From the NCBI RefSeq assembly GCF_046156265.1, contig NZ_JAWDIR010000020.1:1-12628 (forward strand): a DNA stretch of 12,628 bases, in the 5' to 3' direction. Made by a program: the position numbers and the translations under genes. Source of the stretch: CAMDHY01 sp046156265. Its GTDB lineage: Bacteria; Pseudomonadota; Alphaproteobacteria; Rhizobiales; Segnochrobactraceae. A model generated the notes under the pieces. That model was not told where the DNA came from. It made no database searches and saw nothing but the letters and a program-made list of their open reading frames with translations. Positions within the stretch are counted from its first letter, which is position 1. The number at the start of each line of letters is the position of its first letter. This document shows positions 1 to 6,600 of this stretch, in pieces.

Positions 1-188
1 CAGACGCTATTGCGTTTCACCAATGAACGAAGGCAGGTTGCCGGGTTACCCAGGCGACGAGGCGCGTAAGTTGAGAAGGGGAACAGTCGAAGCGTATGGC
101 GTGTGGTCATTAATCTGCTCCCCGCAGCCGCCGGCGCCTTTATCATGAGACAGCCCGTACGATTAGGCCGATTGGGAGCAATTCTTGC
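1..188. other. Left-edge region, no gene identified
   Basis: I read this stretch in the forward frames. One frame stays open from the left edge to a stop at 67-69 and another to a TGA near 148, but neither peptide resembles a family I know. It may be the tail of an upstream gene or simply the leader of the ATPase gene. A GGGAG motif at 174-178, 10 nt before the ATG at 189, is the likely ribosome binding site of the ATPase. Confidence 0.4.
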
Positions 189-2918
189 ATGCTCGTTGTA
201 CCAGATGCCGCCATTCAAGAAGACTATCGAACGTTTCGCTCCGTGCACGACCGAGATGCCGCGCATGTGGTCGCTGAGCTTGCATCGACCAATCAGGGGC
301 TGAGCTCCGGTGAAGCCGAACGGCGGCTGCGACAGCATGGTCCCAATTCCATTCCGACCGGCACGCGGCGCCACCCGGTCCTACGGTTCCTCGCCCAATT
401 CAACAACGCACTGATCTATTTCATGCTTGCCGGGGCTGCGGCAGCGGCGGCGCTGGGGCACTTCGTCGATACGGGAGTGATCCTAGCGGTCGTCCTGGTG
501 AACGCGGTCGTGGGCTTCCTGCAGGAGGGCAAGGCCGAAGATGCCTTGGCCGCGATCCGAAACATGATTGCGCCACGCGCTACCGCGCTGCGCGATGGCC
601 AGCGCGTCAGCGTGCCCCAGGCCGAACTTGTCCCCGGTGACGTCGTCCTGATCGAGGCGGGCGATCGGGTTCCGGCCGACTTGCGCCTGCTTCGCGCGCG
701 CAGCCTGCGGATTGATGAGGCAATCCTGACCGGCGAGTCCGTAGCGGCGACGAAACATACCGACCCCGTCGACGCAAACGCAGCTCTCGGCGACAGACGA
801 TCGCTGGCGTTTTCCGGCACCTTGGTTGCAAGCGGGCAGGGAACGGGTATCGTTTTCGCGACAGGATTGCAGACCGAGATCGGGCGCATCAGCGAGCTGC
901 TGGGCGGCGTCGAGGAACTGACCACGCCGCTTTTGCGGCAAATCAACCGCTTCGGCCAGCGGTTTACCCGGTTCGCCTTTGTCGGTGCGGCGATCCTCTT
1001 CGTATTCGCGATCACATTACGCGGCTACGAGTGGGACGAGGCGCTGATGGCTGTCGTCGCACTTGCCGTCAGCCTGGTCCCAGAGGGCCTGCCTGCCGTG
1101 ATTACCATCACGCTGGCCATCGGCGTGCAGCGTATGGCCGTGCGAAACGCCGTGATCCGCCGTCTTCCGGCGGTCGAGACGCTGGGGGCCACTTCCGTCA
1201 TCTGTTCGGACAAGACCGGGACGCTCACCCGCAACGAAATGACGGTCCGCCGGGTTGTCACCCCGGGGCAAGCGATTTTTGTGGAAGGCTCGGGCTACAA
1301 TCCAGGCGGGCATCAACTGTTTGAAGACACCGGCCCCCGCAGTCCTGCTAGCCATGCAACATCCCTGTCGCTGATCCGCGCCGGCCTGCTCTGCAACGAC
1401 GCCAGGCTGCGCACCAACGGTGCGGAATGGCATGTCGAGGGCGACCCGATGGAGGGGGCGCTCGTTACCTTAGCGATGAAGGCCGCTTTCGATCCCGAGA
1501 ACGAGCGTGCGGAGTGGCCTCGCCTCGATGAGATCCCCTTCGATGCCGCGCATCGTTTCATGGCGACCCTGCACAGGATGTCGCTGGCGGAGCATGTGGT
1601 TCTGGTAAAGGGCGCGCCCGAGGCCGTTCTGGCCATGTGCAGCAGACAGGAGGCTCAGGGCGGGCCAACCGCGCTCGATGCGAGGTACTGGTCCGACAGG
1701 ATCGCGGAAGCTGCGGCGCACGGCGAACGCGTTCTTGGCTTTGCCATGCGCCAACTACCCGAAGGGACGGATCGCATCGATTTTCCCGATGTTAAAACCG
1801 GGCTGACGTTCCTTGGCATCGTCGGCTTCATCGACCCGCCGCGGGACGAGGCGATCCGCGCGATCGCCGAATGCGCCTCGGCCGGGATCGCGGTGCGCAT
1901 GATCACCGGCGACCACGCCGCCACCGCCAAGTCAATCGCGCGTCAGCTTGGAATGGGTGACGATCCGGTCGTTCTGACGGGACATGACCTTGATCAGTTA
2001 TCAGGGGAGGACTTCACTAAGGCCGTCCGTGAAACGGTCGTGTTCGCCCGCACGAGCCCCGAGCACAAGCTGCGCATCGTGCAGGCGCTTCAGGCCGAAG
2101 GGCGGGTAGTTGCCATGACGGGGGATGGCGTCAACGACGCGCCCTCGCTGAAGCAGGCGGACGTCGGCATTGCGATGGGCGTCAAGGGTACCGAGGCCGC
2201 CAAGGAGGCTTCGGAAATGGTGCTGATGGACGACAACTTCGCCTCGATCGTCGCGGCCGTGCACGAAGGACGCACCGTCCATGACAACATCCGCAAGGTC
2301 GTCAGCTGGACGCTGCCCACAAACGGCGGCGAGGCCCTGACCGTGGTCATCGCGATCCTGTTCAACTTCGCCATGCCGATGACGCCGGTCCAGATCCTGT
2401 GGGTCAACCTGATTCTTGCCGCCACTCTAGGCCTCGCGCTTGCCTTCGAACCCTCCGAGCCCGGTGTCATGCGCCGCCTGCCACGCCGGCCTAACGCGGG
2501 GCTGCTTACACCCTTCATCCTGTGGCGGGTGATCGTGGTCTCGCTCCTGTTCGCCGCGATCTCTCTTGGCGCGTTCTTCTGGGCATTGGATCAGGGCCGT
2601 GACCTGGAAACCGCTCGGACGATGGTGGTGAACACGCTGGTGGTGCTGGAGATCTTCTATCTCTTCAGCGTGCGCTTCCTTCACATGACATCCTTTACCT
2701 TTACCGGCGTGAAGGGCACGACGCCGGTGTGGATCGCGCTTGCGGTCGTCGTCGCCGGGCAGCTTGCCTTCACCTATCTGCCGATCATGAACACCATCTT
2801 CGGATCCCGTCCGCTGACGCTCGCGGACGGGGCATTGATCATCGCGCTCGGGGTGGCGAGCTTTGTGCTGCTCGAGTTCGAGAAGCACTTTCTCCGCCAC
2901 CGCTTTCGAGGTGACTAA
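189..2918 (+). CDS. Cation-transporting P-type ATPase (P2-like, HAD-IC family)
   Basis: This 909-residue inner-membrane ATPase couples ATP hydrolysis to cation transport. In order: cation-ATPase N-terminal domain (about 20-95), actuator loop with TGES at 181-184, the TM4 motif PEGLP at 298-302, the phosphorylation motif DKTGTLT with Asp341, the nucleotide-binding motif KGAPE at 474-478, and the HAD hinge TGDGVND at 644-650. Hydrophobic segments near 72-112, 262-312 and 705-895 fit ten TM helices, and length is normal for the family. Overall it is SERCA/PMR1-like. TM5 keeps the SERCA-type Asn712 and Glu715, and TM8 keeps Glu821. TM6, however, reads WVNLILA, so the SERCA Thr799 and Asp800 positions are Leu743 and Ala744, and the ion cannot be assigned. 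GGGAG lies 10 nt before the ATG. The TAA stop falls on the first bases of the downstream IS5 remnant, and the gene converges on usp. The family is certain, the substrate is not. Confidence 0.95.
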   Translation: MLVVPDAAIQEDYRTFRSVHDRDAAHVVAELASTNQGLSSGEAERRLRQHGPNSIPTGTRRHPVLRFLAQFNNALIYFMLAGAAAAAALGHFVDTGVILAVVLVNAVVGFLQEGKAEDALAAIRNMIAPRATALRDGQRVSVPQAELVPGDVVLIEAGDRVPADLRLLRARSLRIDEAILTGESVAATKHTDPVDANAALGDRRSLAFSGTLVASGQGTGIVFATGLQTEIGRISELLGGVEELTTPLLRQINRFGQRFTRFAFVGAAILFVFAITLRGYEWDEALMAVVALAVSLVPEGLPAVITITLAIGVQRMAVRNAVIRRLPAVETLGATSVICSDKTGTLTRNEMTVRRVVTPGQAIFVEGSGYNPGGHQLFEDTGPRSPASHATSLSLIRAGLLCNDARLRTNGAEWHVEGDPMEGALVTLAMKAAFDPENERAEWPRLDEIPFDAAHRFMATLHRMSLAEHVVLVKGAPEAVLAMCSRQEAQGGPTALDARYWSDRIAEAAAHGERVLGFAMRQLPEGTDRIDFPDVKTGLTFLGIVGFIDPPRDEAIRAIAECASAGIAVRMITGDHAATAKSIARQLGMGDDPVVLTGHDLDQLSGEDFTKAVRETVVFARTSPEHKLRIVQALQAEGRVVAMTGDGVNDAPSLKQADVGIAMGVKGTEAAKEASEMVLMDDNFASIVAAVHEGRTVHDNIRKVVSWTLPTNGGEALTVVIAILFNFAMPMTPVQILWVNLILAATLGLALAFEPSEPGVMRRLPRRPNAGLLTPFILWRVIVVSLLFAAISLGAFFWALDQGRDLETARTMVVNTLVVLEIFYLFSVRFLHMTSFTFTGVKGTTPVWIALAVVVAGQLAFTYLPIMNTIFGSRPLTLADGALIIALGVASFVLLEFEKHFLRHRFRGD

Positions 2919-3147
2919 GTCGTGTGGACAAACTTGATCCAGCATCGGATGGTGGCGATCTGCACGAAGCCGAGGAAGCTCGACGCAAGCTTGTCGTAGC
3001 GGGTCGCGACGCGACGTGAGTGCTTGAGTTTGTTGAAGAAGCGCTCGATGCGGTTGCGCATCGCGTAGGCGGCCTTGTCGATGATCCGCTGGACCTTCCG
3101 GTTTGACTTCGTCGGGATCACCGGGTCGATGCCCCGCCGCTCGAGAT
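2915..3147 (-). pseudogene. IS5-family transposase, C-terminal fragment
   Basis: The minus strand encodes about 75 residues of an IS5-type DDE transposase C-terminus, from ERRGIDPVIPTKSNRK through RNRIERFFNKLKHSRR and ATRYDKLASSFLGF to a TAG stop. The segment NRIERFFNKLK carries the catalytic glutamate of the DDE triad. The N-terminal two thirds, including both aspartates, are missing. An ATG-initiated reading frame from 3205 exists only because the right repeat arm happens to be open in this frame. Its first 20 or so residues are antisense of another transposase tail, not native sequence. Confidence 0.82.
2916..2979 (+). repeat. Left arm of 64-bp inverted repeat
   Basis: It begins TAAGTCGTGTGGACAAA and pairs with 3148-3211 at 61 of 64 positions; mismatches fall at repeat positions 18, 44 and 60. 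Read on the minus strand, the arm encodes the transposase C-terminus ending CWIKFVHTT. Its first three bases are the TAA stop of the ATPase gene. Confidence 0.9.
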
Positions 3148-3211
3148 GCTTACTCGGCTTCGTGCAGCTCGCCACCATCCGATGCTGGATCAAATTTGTC
3201 CACACGACTTA
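3148..3211 (-). repeat. Right arm of 64-bp inverted repeat
   Basis: This is the inverted partner of 2916-2979. Read on the plus strand, 3150-3212 gives LLGFVQLATIRCW then IKFVHTT and a TAA stop, a second copy of the transposase C-terminus. Relative to the left copy the three differences give Phe to Leu, Ile to Leu and a synonymous Lys codon. Read on the minus strand, the arm supplies the last 19 codons and the stop of usp. Confidence 0.88.
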
Positions 3212-4058
3212 AGGGGACTGTGAGAACGTCGACCGCTGCGTGCCGCAGAACGTCTTGTGCGACGCTACCCAGAATCAACTGCGCAATGGCGCTTTTGCTG
3301 CCAGACGCAATCACGACCAGATCTGCCGGTAGGTCAGCAGCGGTTCTTAGGATTTCGCGCGCAACCGTTGACTCCTCTCTACGCACGATCGGTTTGGCCC
3401 GTTCGAAAGAGCTATTCTTTATAAATTGCCGTAATTCCTTCAAAGCCGACTCGCGTTGTGCGTTTAAATAATGGTTCTCTTCCTCTTTTGCCATATTATT
3501 GGGCATGATCATGCGCAATGCGGGCGTATCGAATACGTTCACAATAGATGAGCCTGCGTCTACCCCCAGCCCCATCGCCGCAAAGCGATTCAGCGCTTGC
3601 TCCGCGCTTTTAGAAAGATCCGTCGTCAGCAGGATATGGCGCCATGGACCCACGGGCGGCCCGTTCACCATCAGGACAGGGCATGATACCGCCTTAATGG
3701 TGCGTTCGGCTGTAGTCCCCACAAATGCGTCCCGCAAAATCTGGCGGCGGTGCGGGCCTATCACCAGAAGATCGGGAGATACCTCTTCTGCTGCGCCGGC
3801 AATGCCTCTGAAGGGGTCGTCCAGCAGAACGCTTGTAGTGCAAATACAACCATCTTGGTCGCGCAAGGAGCGCTCGAGCTGCGCAAGTATGAGGTGTGCG
3901 TCTTCCGCATCGTGGTCAACGATGTATTGTGGCCGATCGTTATCGACCACATGTACTATAGATAGCTCGGCGGAGTGCTGACGCGCCAAAATCGTCGCTC
4001 TCCGCAACGCTCGGTCGGATCGTTCGGAGAAATCCGTGGCCAGCATGATCCGCCGCAT
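3150..4058 (-). CDS. Universal stress protein, tandem Usp domains, IS-derived C-terminal tail
   Basis: The product has 302 residues, with two Usp domains of about 1-133 and 139-284, the usual length for tandem Usp proteins apart from the tail. Each half opens with the typical beta strand and acidic motif (MLATDFSERSD with Asp9; LLTTDLSKSA with Asp147) and ends with the Usp glycine loop. The ATP motif G-2x-G-9x-G(S/T) is degenerate in both: G101..R104..G114-T in the first, A251..S254..G264-S in the second, so nucleotide binding may be weak or lost. Usp proteins are cytoplasmic and linked to growth arrest and oxygen or energy stress. The native frame should end near Pro282-Leu283. Residues 284-302 come from the IS5 remnant's right arm. 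A GAGGAGCGAGG stretch just before the ATG at 4058 gives the ribosome binding site, and an FNR-type box lies further upstream. Confidence 0.93.
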   Translation of the reverse strand: MRRIMLATDFSERSDRALRRATILARQHSAELSIVHVVDNDRPQYIVDHDAEDAHLILAQLERSLRDQDGCICTTSVLLDDPFRGIAGAAEEVSPDLLVIGPHRRQILRDAFVGTTAERTIKAVSCPVLMVNGPPVGPWRHILLTTDLSKSAEQALNRFAAMGLGVDAGSSIVNVFDTPALRMIMPNNMAKEEENHYLNAQRESALKELRQFIKNSSFERAKPIVRREESTVAREILRTAADLPADLVVIASGSKSAIAQLILGSVAQDVLRHAAVDVLTVPLSRVDKFDPASDGGELHEAE

Positions 4059-4090
4059 TTGTAGCCTCGCTCCTCATCCAATCGGCCATA

Positions 4091-4096
4091 AAAGTA
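4091..4096 (-). promoter_or_regulatory. Candidate -10 element of usp
   Basis: The minus strand reads TACTTT here, a fair match to TATAAT in a locally AT-rich stretch. It places +1 near 4084 and the centre of the FNR-type box about 40 bp upstream of that, close to the -41.5 spacing of class II FNR-activated promoters. No good -35 hexamer is seen, as expected for an activator-dependent promoter. Confidence 0.5.
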
Positions 4097-4116
4097 CAAA
4101 AAACTTGGCACCCGGA

Positions 4117-4130
4117 TTGATGCAGATCAA
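4117..4130. promoter_or_regulatory. FNR/FixK-type box upstream of usp
   Basis: TTGATGCAGATCAA is a perfect TTGAT-N4-ATCAA palindrome, the consensus bound by FNR, FnrL, Anr and FixK oxygen-responsive regulators. It sits 58 bp upstream of the usp ATG on the minus strand. The gene on its other side is only an IS21 fragment, so usp is the evident target, implying induction at low oxygen. The exact match and correct geometry make chance occurrence unlikely; the regulator itself is not in the window. Confidence 0.8.
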
Positions 4131-4149
4131 CCAAGAGAAGCCATCCTGC

Positions 4150-4195
4150 CACCGGCTTCGTCGTTCGGCTGCCCTGGATCGGCAGCCGGCCGGTG
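4150..4195. repeat. Nested hairpin between usp promoter and istA fragment
   Basis: An inner stem GGCTGCC (4167-4173) pairs with GGCAGCC (4181-4187) across a 7-nt loop. An outer stem CACCGGC (4150-4156) pairs with GCCGGTG (4189-4195). No T-run follows on either strand, so a simple intrinsic terminator is unlikely. It may be part of an IS21 end or a chance product of GC-rich sequence. Confidence 0.4.
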
Positions 4196-4249
4196 ATCGC
4201 GGCGGGCCGGTCTGGCGAGGGTACCCCGTTGTCGTGGGGAGGCTCGTCC

Positions 4250-4390
4250 GTGACCGGCCGTCATGTCACCGACCATCGGATGAGGCTCTTCATGACCTTC
4301 CGACAGACCGACGGCGTGGCCGCGGCAGCCGCCAAGGCCGCCATTTCGATCGCGACGGGCTACCGGCTGGCGCGCGACCCGCGTCTGCCT
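4250..4390 (+). pseudogene. istA: IS21-family transposase IstA, N-terminal fragment
   Basis: A GTG start, preceded by GGGGAGG with 7-nt spacing, opens a frame reading VTGRHVTDHRMRLFM and continuing through AAAAAKAAIS to ARDPRLP. This is the characteristic N-terminal helix-turn-helix segment of IS21-family IstA, a protein normally of about 500 residues. Similarity stops after about 47 codons, where the IS3-like element begins. The frame runs on through foreign sequence to a stop at 4469-4471, so a short chimeric peptide of about 73 residues could be made. No istB or other IS21 part is present. Confidence 0.75.
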
Positions 4391-4489
4391 GACTGGCCTG
4401 CCCCTTTGAATTGGTCCTCCCTGAGGTATGAGGTGGCCCCCATTCGGCTGACGGATTGGCGGCTTTGCTAAGCTTGGTTCTGGTTTCCG

Positions 4490-5373
4490 TCACGCCGCCA
4501 TGTTGATGCCGTTGCGGGCAGTGTGGACCTCCTCCGGCGTTCTGCCGCCGAGGGCCGAGTGGGGCCTCACGCGGTTGTAGTAGCTGACGCACCTGCTGAT
4601 CCCCGCCCGGGCCTCGGAGCCGGTCTCGAAGGCATTGAGGTAGATGCACTCGTATTTCAGCGACCGCCAGAGGCGCTCAATGAACACGTTGTCCATCCAC
4701 CGGCCGCGGCCATCCATGGAGATCCGCACGTCAGCGTCCAGCAGCACCTCGGTGAAGCGCGGCTGGTGAACTGGCTGCCCTGGTCGGTGTTGAAGATGCC
4801 GGGCCGCCCGAACTGGGACAAGGCCTCCTCCAGCGCCTCGATGCAGAAGTCGGCCTCCATGGTGTTGGAGAGCCGCCAGGACAGAACCCTGCGGCTGTGC
4901 CAGTCCATGATGGCGACCAAGTACAGGAAGCCGCGCCGCATCGGGATGTAGGTGATGTCGGCGCACCAGACCTGGTCAGGCTCCTCGATCGCCATGTTCC
5001 GCAGGAGATAGGGGAAGACGCGGTGTTGCGGATGCCGCACCGTGGTCTTCGGCCGCTGGTAGCTGGCGGCCAGCCCCATGCGGGCCATGAGACGCCGCAC
5101 GCGCTTGCGCCCGACCTCATGTCCCTGCTGGCGCAGATGGCGCACCATCTGCCGCGAGCCGTACCAGGGCGTCTCGAGGAACTGGCCGTCGATCGCTCGC
5201 ATGATGGCGAGGGTTTCGAGGCTTTCGGTCCGCGGGCCGCAGTAGAAGGCGGACCGGCTGATGCCGACCAGGGCGCACTGCCGCGTGATCGGCAGCTGAG
5301 CGTGGTCCGGTTCGATCATATCGCGTCTCGCCCCCACGCTCAGCGCCCGGATGCTCGACGCAAAAAATCCCGT
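4490..5373 (-). pseudogene. IS3-family transposase OrfB, frameshifted, orfA missing
   Basis: The minus strand encodes an IS3-type OrfB. An N-terminal HTH-like region (LPITRQCALVGISRSAFY) is followed by the integrase core with WCADITYI (first Asp, near 4958), NTDQGSQFT (second Asp, near 4784) and, in a different frame, NVFIERLWRSLKYE with the catalytic Glu. The C-terminus RVRPHSALGGRTPEEV is typical. The frame switches near 4760, where the reading SPRFTEVLLDADV is lost; one missing C in a CCGCGC context would explain it. Upstream, similarity ends around 5370 and no orfA exists, so the element's 5' part is deleted. Its 3' end probably lies near 4389-4400, inside the istA fragment. It is inactive unless the indel is a sequencing error, and even then incomplete. 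Confidence 0.88.
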
Positions 5374-5417
5374 TCCACCACCAGCGAGGAGCCGAATGTG
5401 ACACGTCTTGCAGGCTC

Positions 5418-5831
5418 TCACGCTCGAGGAGGCAGGACGTCGTCCCCGGCCTCCGCACTGCTAACGTTTTCTTCAGCCTCGTTTGCGAGTCTTGGAGACC
5501 TAACGCCGTTGTCGCTCTCAAAACGGTCCCGGAAAAGCGTCGCCCGTACCAGAAGTATGAGTGTCACGGGCGTGGTGACGGTAATGAAGGCAGCGATCAA
5601 GATTTCGTGGATGACTGGCCTTGCTCCCAGCGCGGTGAAGAACACCATCGAGGCGGCCAGCACCAGCCCTGTGCCAGCCGTCGTACCGAGCGTCGGCGCA
5701 TGCACGCGCTCGTAGAAGGTGGCGAAGCGCAGCAGCCCGACTGAGCCGAGCGCGGTTATTGCCGTGCCGAGCAGCACCAGTATTCCGACGGCCACCGCCG
5801 CCCAGGCCGGAAGGTCCGCGAGAGGAGTCAT
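5418..5831 (-). CDS. mrpG: Mrp/Pha cation-proton antiporter subunit G
   Basis: This 137-residue membrane protein is the last subunit of the Mrp antiporter. Three hydrophobic helices (about 10-33, 47-68, 73-96) and the segment GLLRFATFYERVHAPTLG match the MrpG/PhaG/MnhG family (DUF67). A long hydrophilic acidic tail (about 104-137) is within family variation, but the gene ends some 50 bp from the IS3 remnant, so its last residues could have been altered by a junction. A GAGG motif precedes the ATG, which overlaps the mrpF stop by 4 nt (ATGA). MrpG is a small subunit needed for assembly of the hetero-oligomeric complex and has no catalytic residues of its own. Confidence 0.92.
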   Translation of the reverse strand: MTPLADLPAWAAVAVGILVLLGTAITALGSVGLLRFATFYERVHAPTLGTTAGTGLVLAASMVFFTALGARPVIHEILIAAFITVTTPVTLILLVRATLFRDRFESDNGVRSPRLANEAEENVSSAEAGDDVLPPRA

Positions 5832-6112
5832 TCGATCACCTCGCCCCGCATCAGGAACTTCGCGAGCGCCACGGTGCCGACGAAGCCGAGCAGCGCGATC
5901 GCCAGCGCCACCTCAAAATAGAGCGCGCTGCCGGTGCGGATGCCGAAGGTCACCAGCATCAGCATGGCGTTGACGTAGAGGGTATCGAGACCGACGACCC
6001 GATCCTGGGCGCGCGGGCCGCGGATCATGCGGAACACCGCACACGCCATCGCCAGGGCGAGCAGCACTTGCCCGGTGAGCAGGGCGATGGCCAGGAACGC
6101 GGACGCCGTCAT
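5828..6112 (-). CDS. mrpF: Mrp/Pha cation-proton antiporter subunit F
   Basis: A 94-residue protein with three predicted TM helices (about 4-27, 36-58, 65-86). The segment FRMIRGPRAQDRVVGLDTLY is the family signature of MrpF/PhaF/MnhF, with the conserved RGP and DR residues. Length is normal. The ATG at 6112 is chosen over a longer upstream frame because the family starts here, it overlaps the mrpE stop by 4 nt, and GGGAG lies 8 nt before it. MrpF is a small accessory membrane subunit of the antiporter complex. Confidence 0.93.
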   Translation of the reverse strand: MTASAFLAIALLTGQVLLALAMACAVFRMIRGPRAQDRVVGLDTLYVNAMLMLVTFGIRTGSALYFEVALAIALLGFVGTVALAKFLMRGEVIE

Positions 6113-6600
6113 TCGAAGATCTCCCGGAGCCTGCTCTCGTAACGACCTTTGATGGTCTCGATCCAGCCGGCCTCGTCGACGAGATCGAGGACGTGCAGCG
6201 TCAGGATGCCGGTCGCGGGATTGAAGTTGACCCAGAGTGTTCCCGGCGTCGACGTGACGATGATGGCGAGCGCGGCGAGCGCGTAGGGGTCGCGCAGCGT
6301 GAGCGGAATGTCGACGAGCCCGGAGCGACGGCCACGTAGCCGCGGATTGAGGATCAGCCGGCCGACGGCGACGTTCGAGCGCAGCACGTCGCCGGCGACG
6401 AAGCAGGCGAGCGTGACCACGGCCCACGCGCCGTGCATGCGTCGGTCGCGGGGAGAGAGAAGCGGCACGAGCGCCCACGGCGCCACCAGTGCAATCGCTG
6501 AGCCGAGCAGGACATGGCCGATCGACACAGACTGGTAGAGCAGCAGCCAGATCGCCAGCAGCGTGACCGACAACAGCGGGAAGGGCAGCCAGCGTCTCAT
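6109..6600 (-). CDS. mrpE: Mrp/Pha cation-proton antiporter subunit E
   Basis: A 163-residue protein of the MrpE/PhaE/MnhE family. Two or three N-terminal TM helices (about 5-25, 28-48, 57-75) precede a cytoplasmic alpha/beta domain. Conserved features include ADVLRSN-like GDVLRSNVAVGRLIL, the segment STPGTLWVNF and the C-terminal LHVLD followed by a run ending in an acidic tail. Length matches the family. The ATG at 6600 overlaps the mrpD stop (ATGA); no clear Shine-Dalgarno is visible, so translation probably depends on coupling. MrpE is required for full antiport activity and complex stability in studied systems. Confidence 0.93.
   Translation of the reverse strand: MRRWLPFPLLSVTLLAIWLLLYQSVSIGHVLLGSAIALVAPWALVPLLSPRDRRMHGAWAVVTLACFVAGDVLRSNVAVGRLILNPRLRGRRSGLVDIPLTLRDPYALAALAIIVTSTPGTLWVNFNPATGILTLHVLDLVDEAGWIETIKGRYESRLREIFE

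Larger units (their letters stand above)
2916..3211. mobile_element. Palindromic IS5-family remnant, two 3' ends facing outward
   Basis: This 296-bp element lies exactly between the convergent ATPase and usp genes. Its 64-bp ends form an inverted repeat with three mismatches, around a 168-bp centre. The left end and centre, read on the minus strand, encode the C-terminal part of an IS5-family transposase. The right end, read on the plus strand, encodes the last 20 codons of a closely similar transposase. It therefore looks like two inverted copies of one IS that have lost everything between them. TA at 2916-2917 and TA at 3210-3211 could be a 2-bp target duplication or part of the ends. It cannot move on its own. 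Confidence 0.8.

Noticed and set aside
71..100. TTGAGA and TATGGC with 18-bp spacing as a promoter for the ATPase gene
   Set aside because: The -10 matches only three of six positions, and one such pair is expected by chance in a region of this length.
3499..3981. A 160-codon open frame on the plus strand across the usp gene
   Set aside because: It is antisense to the conserved Usp domains and has no recognisable features.
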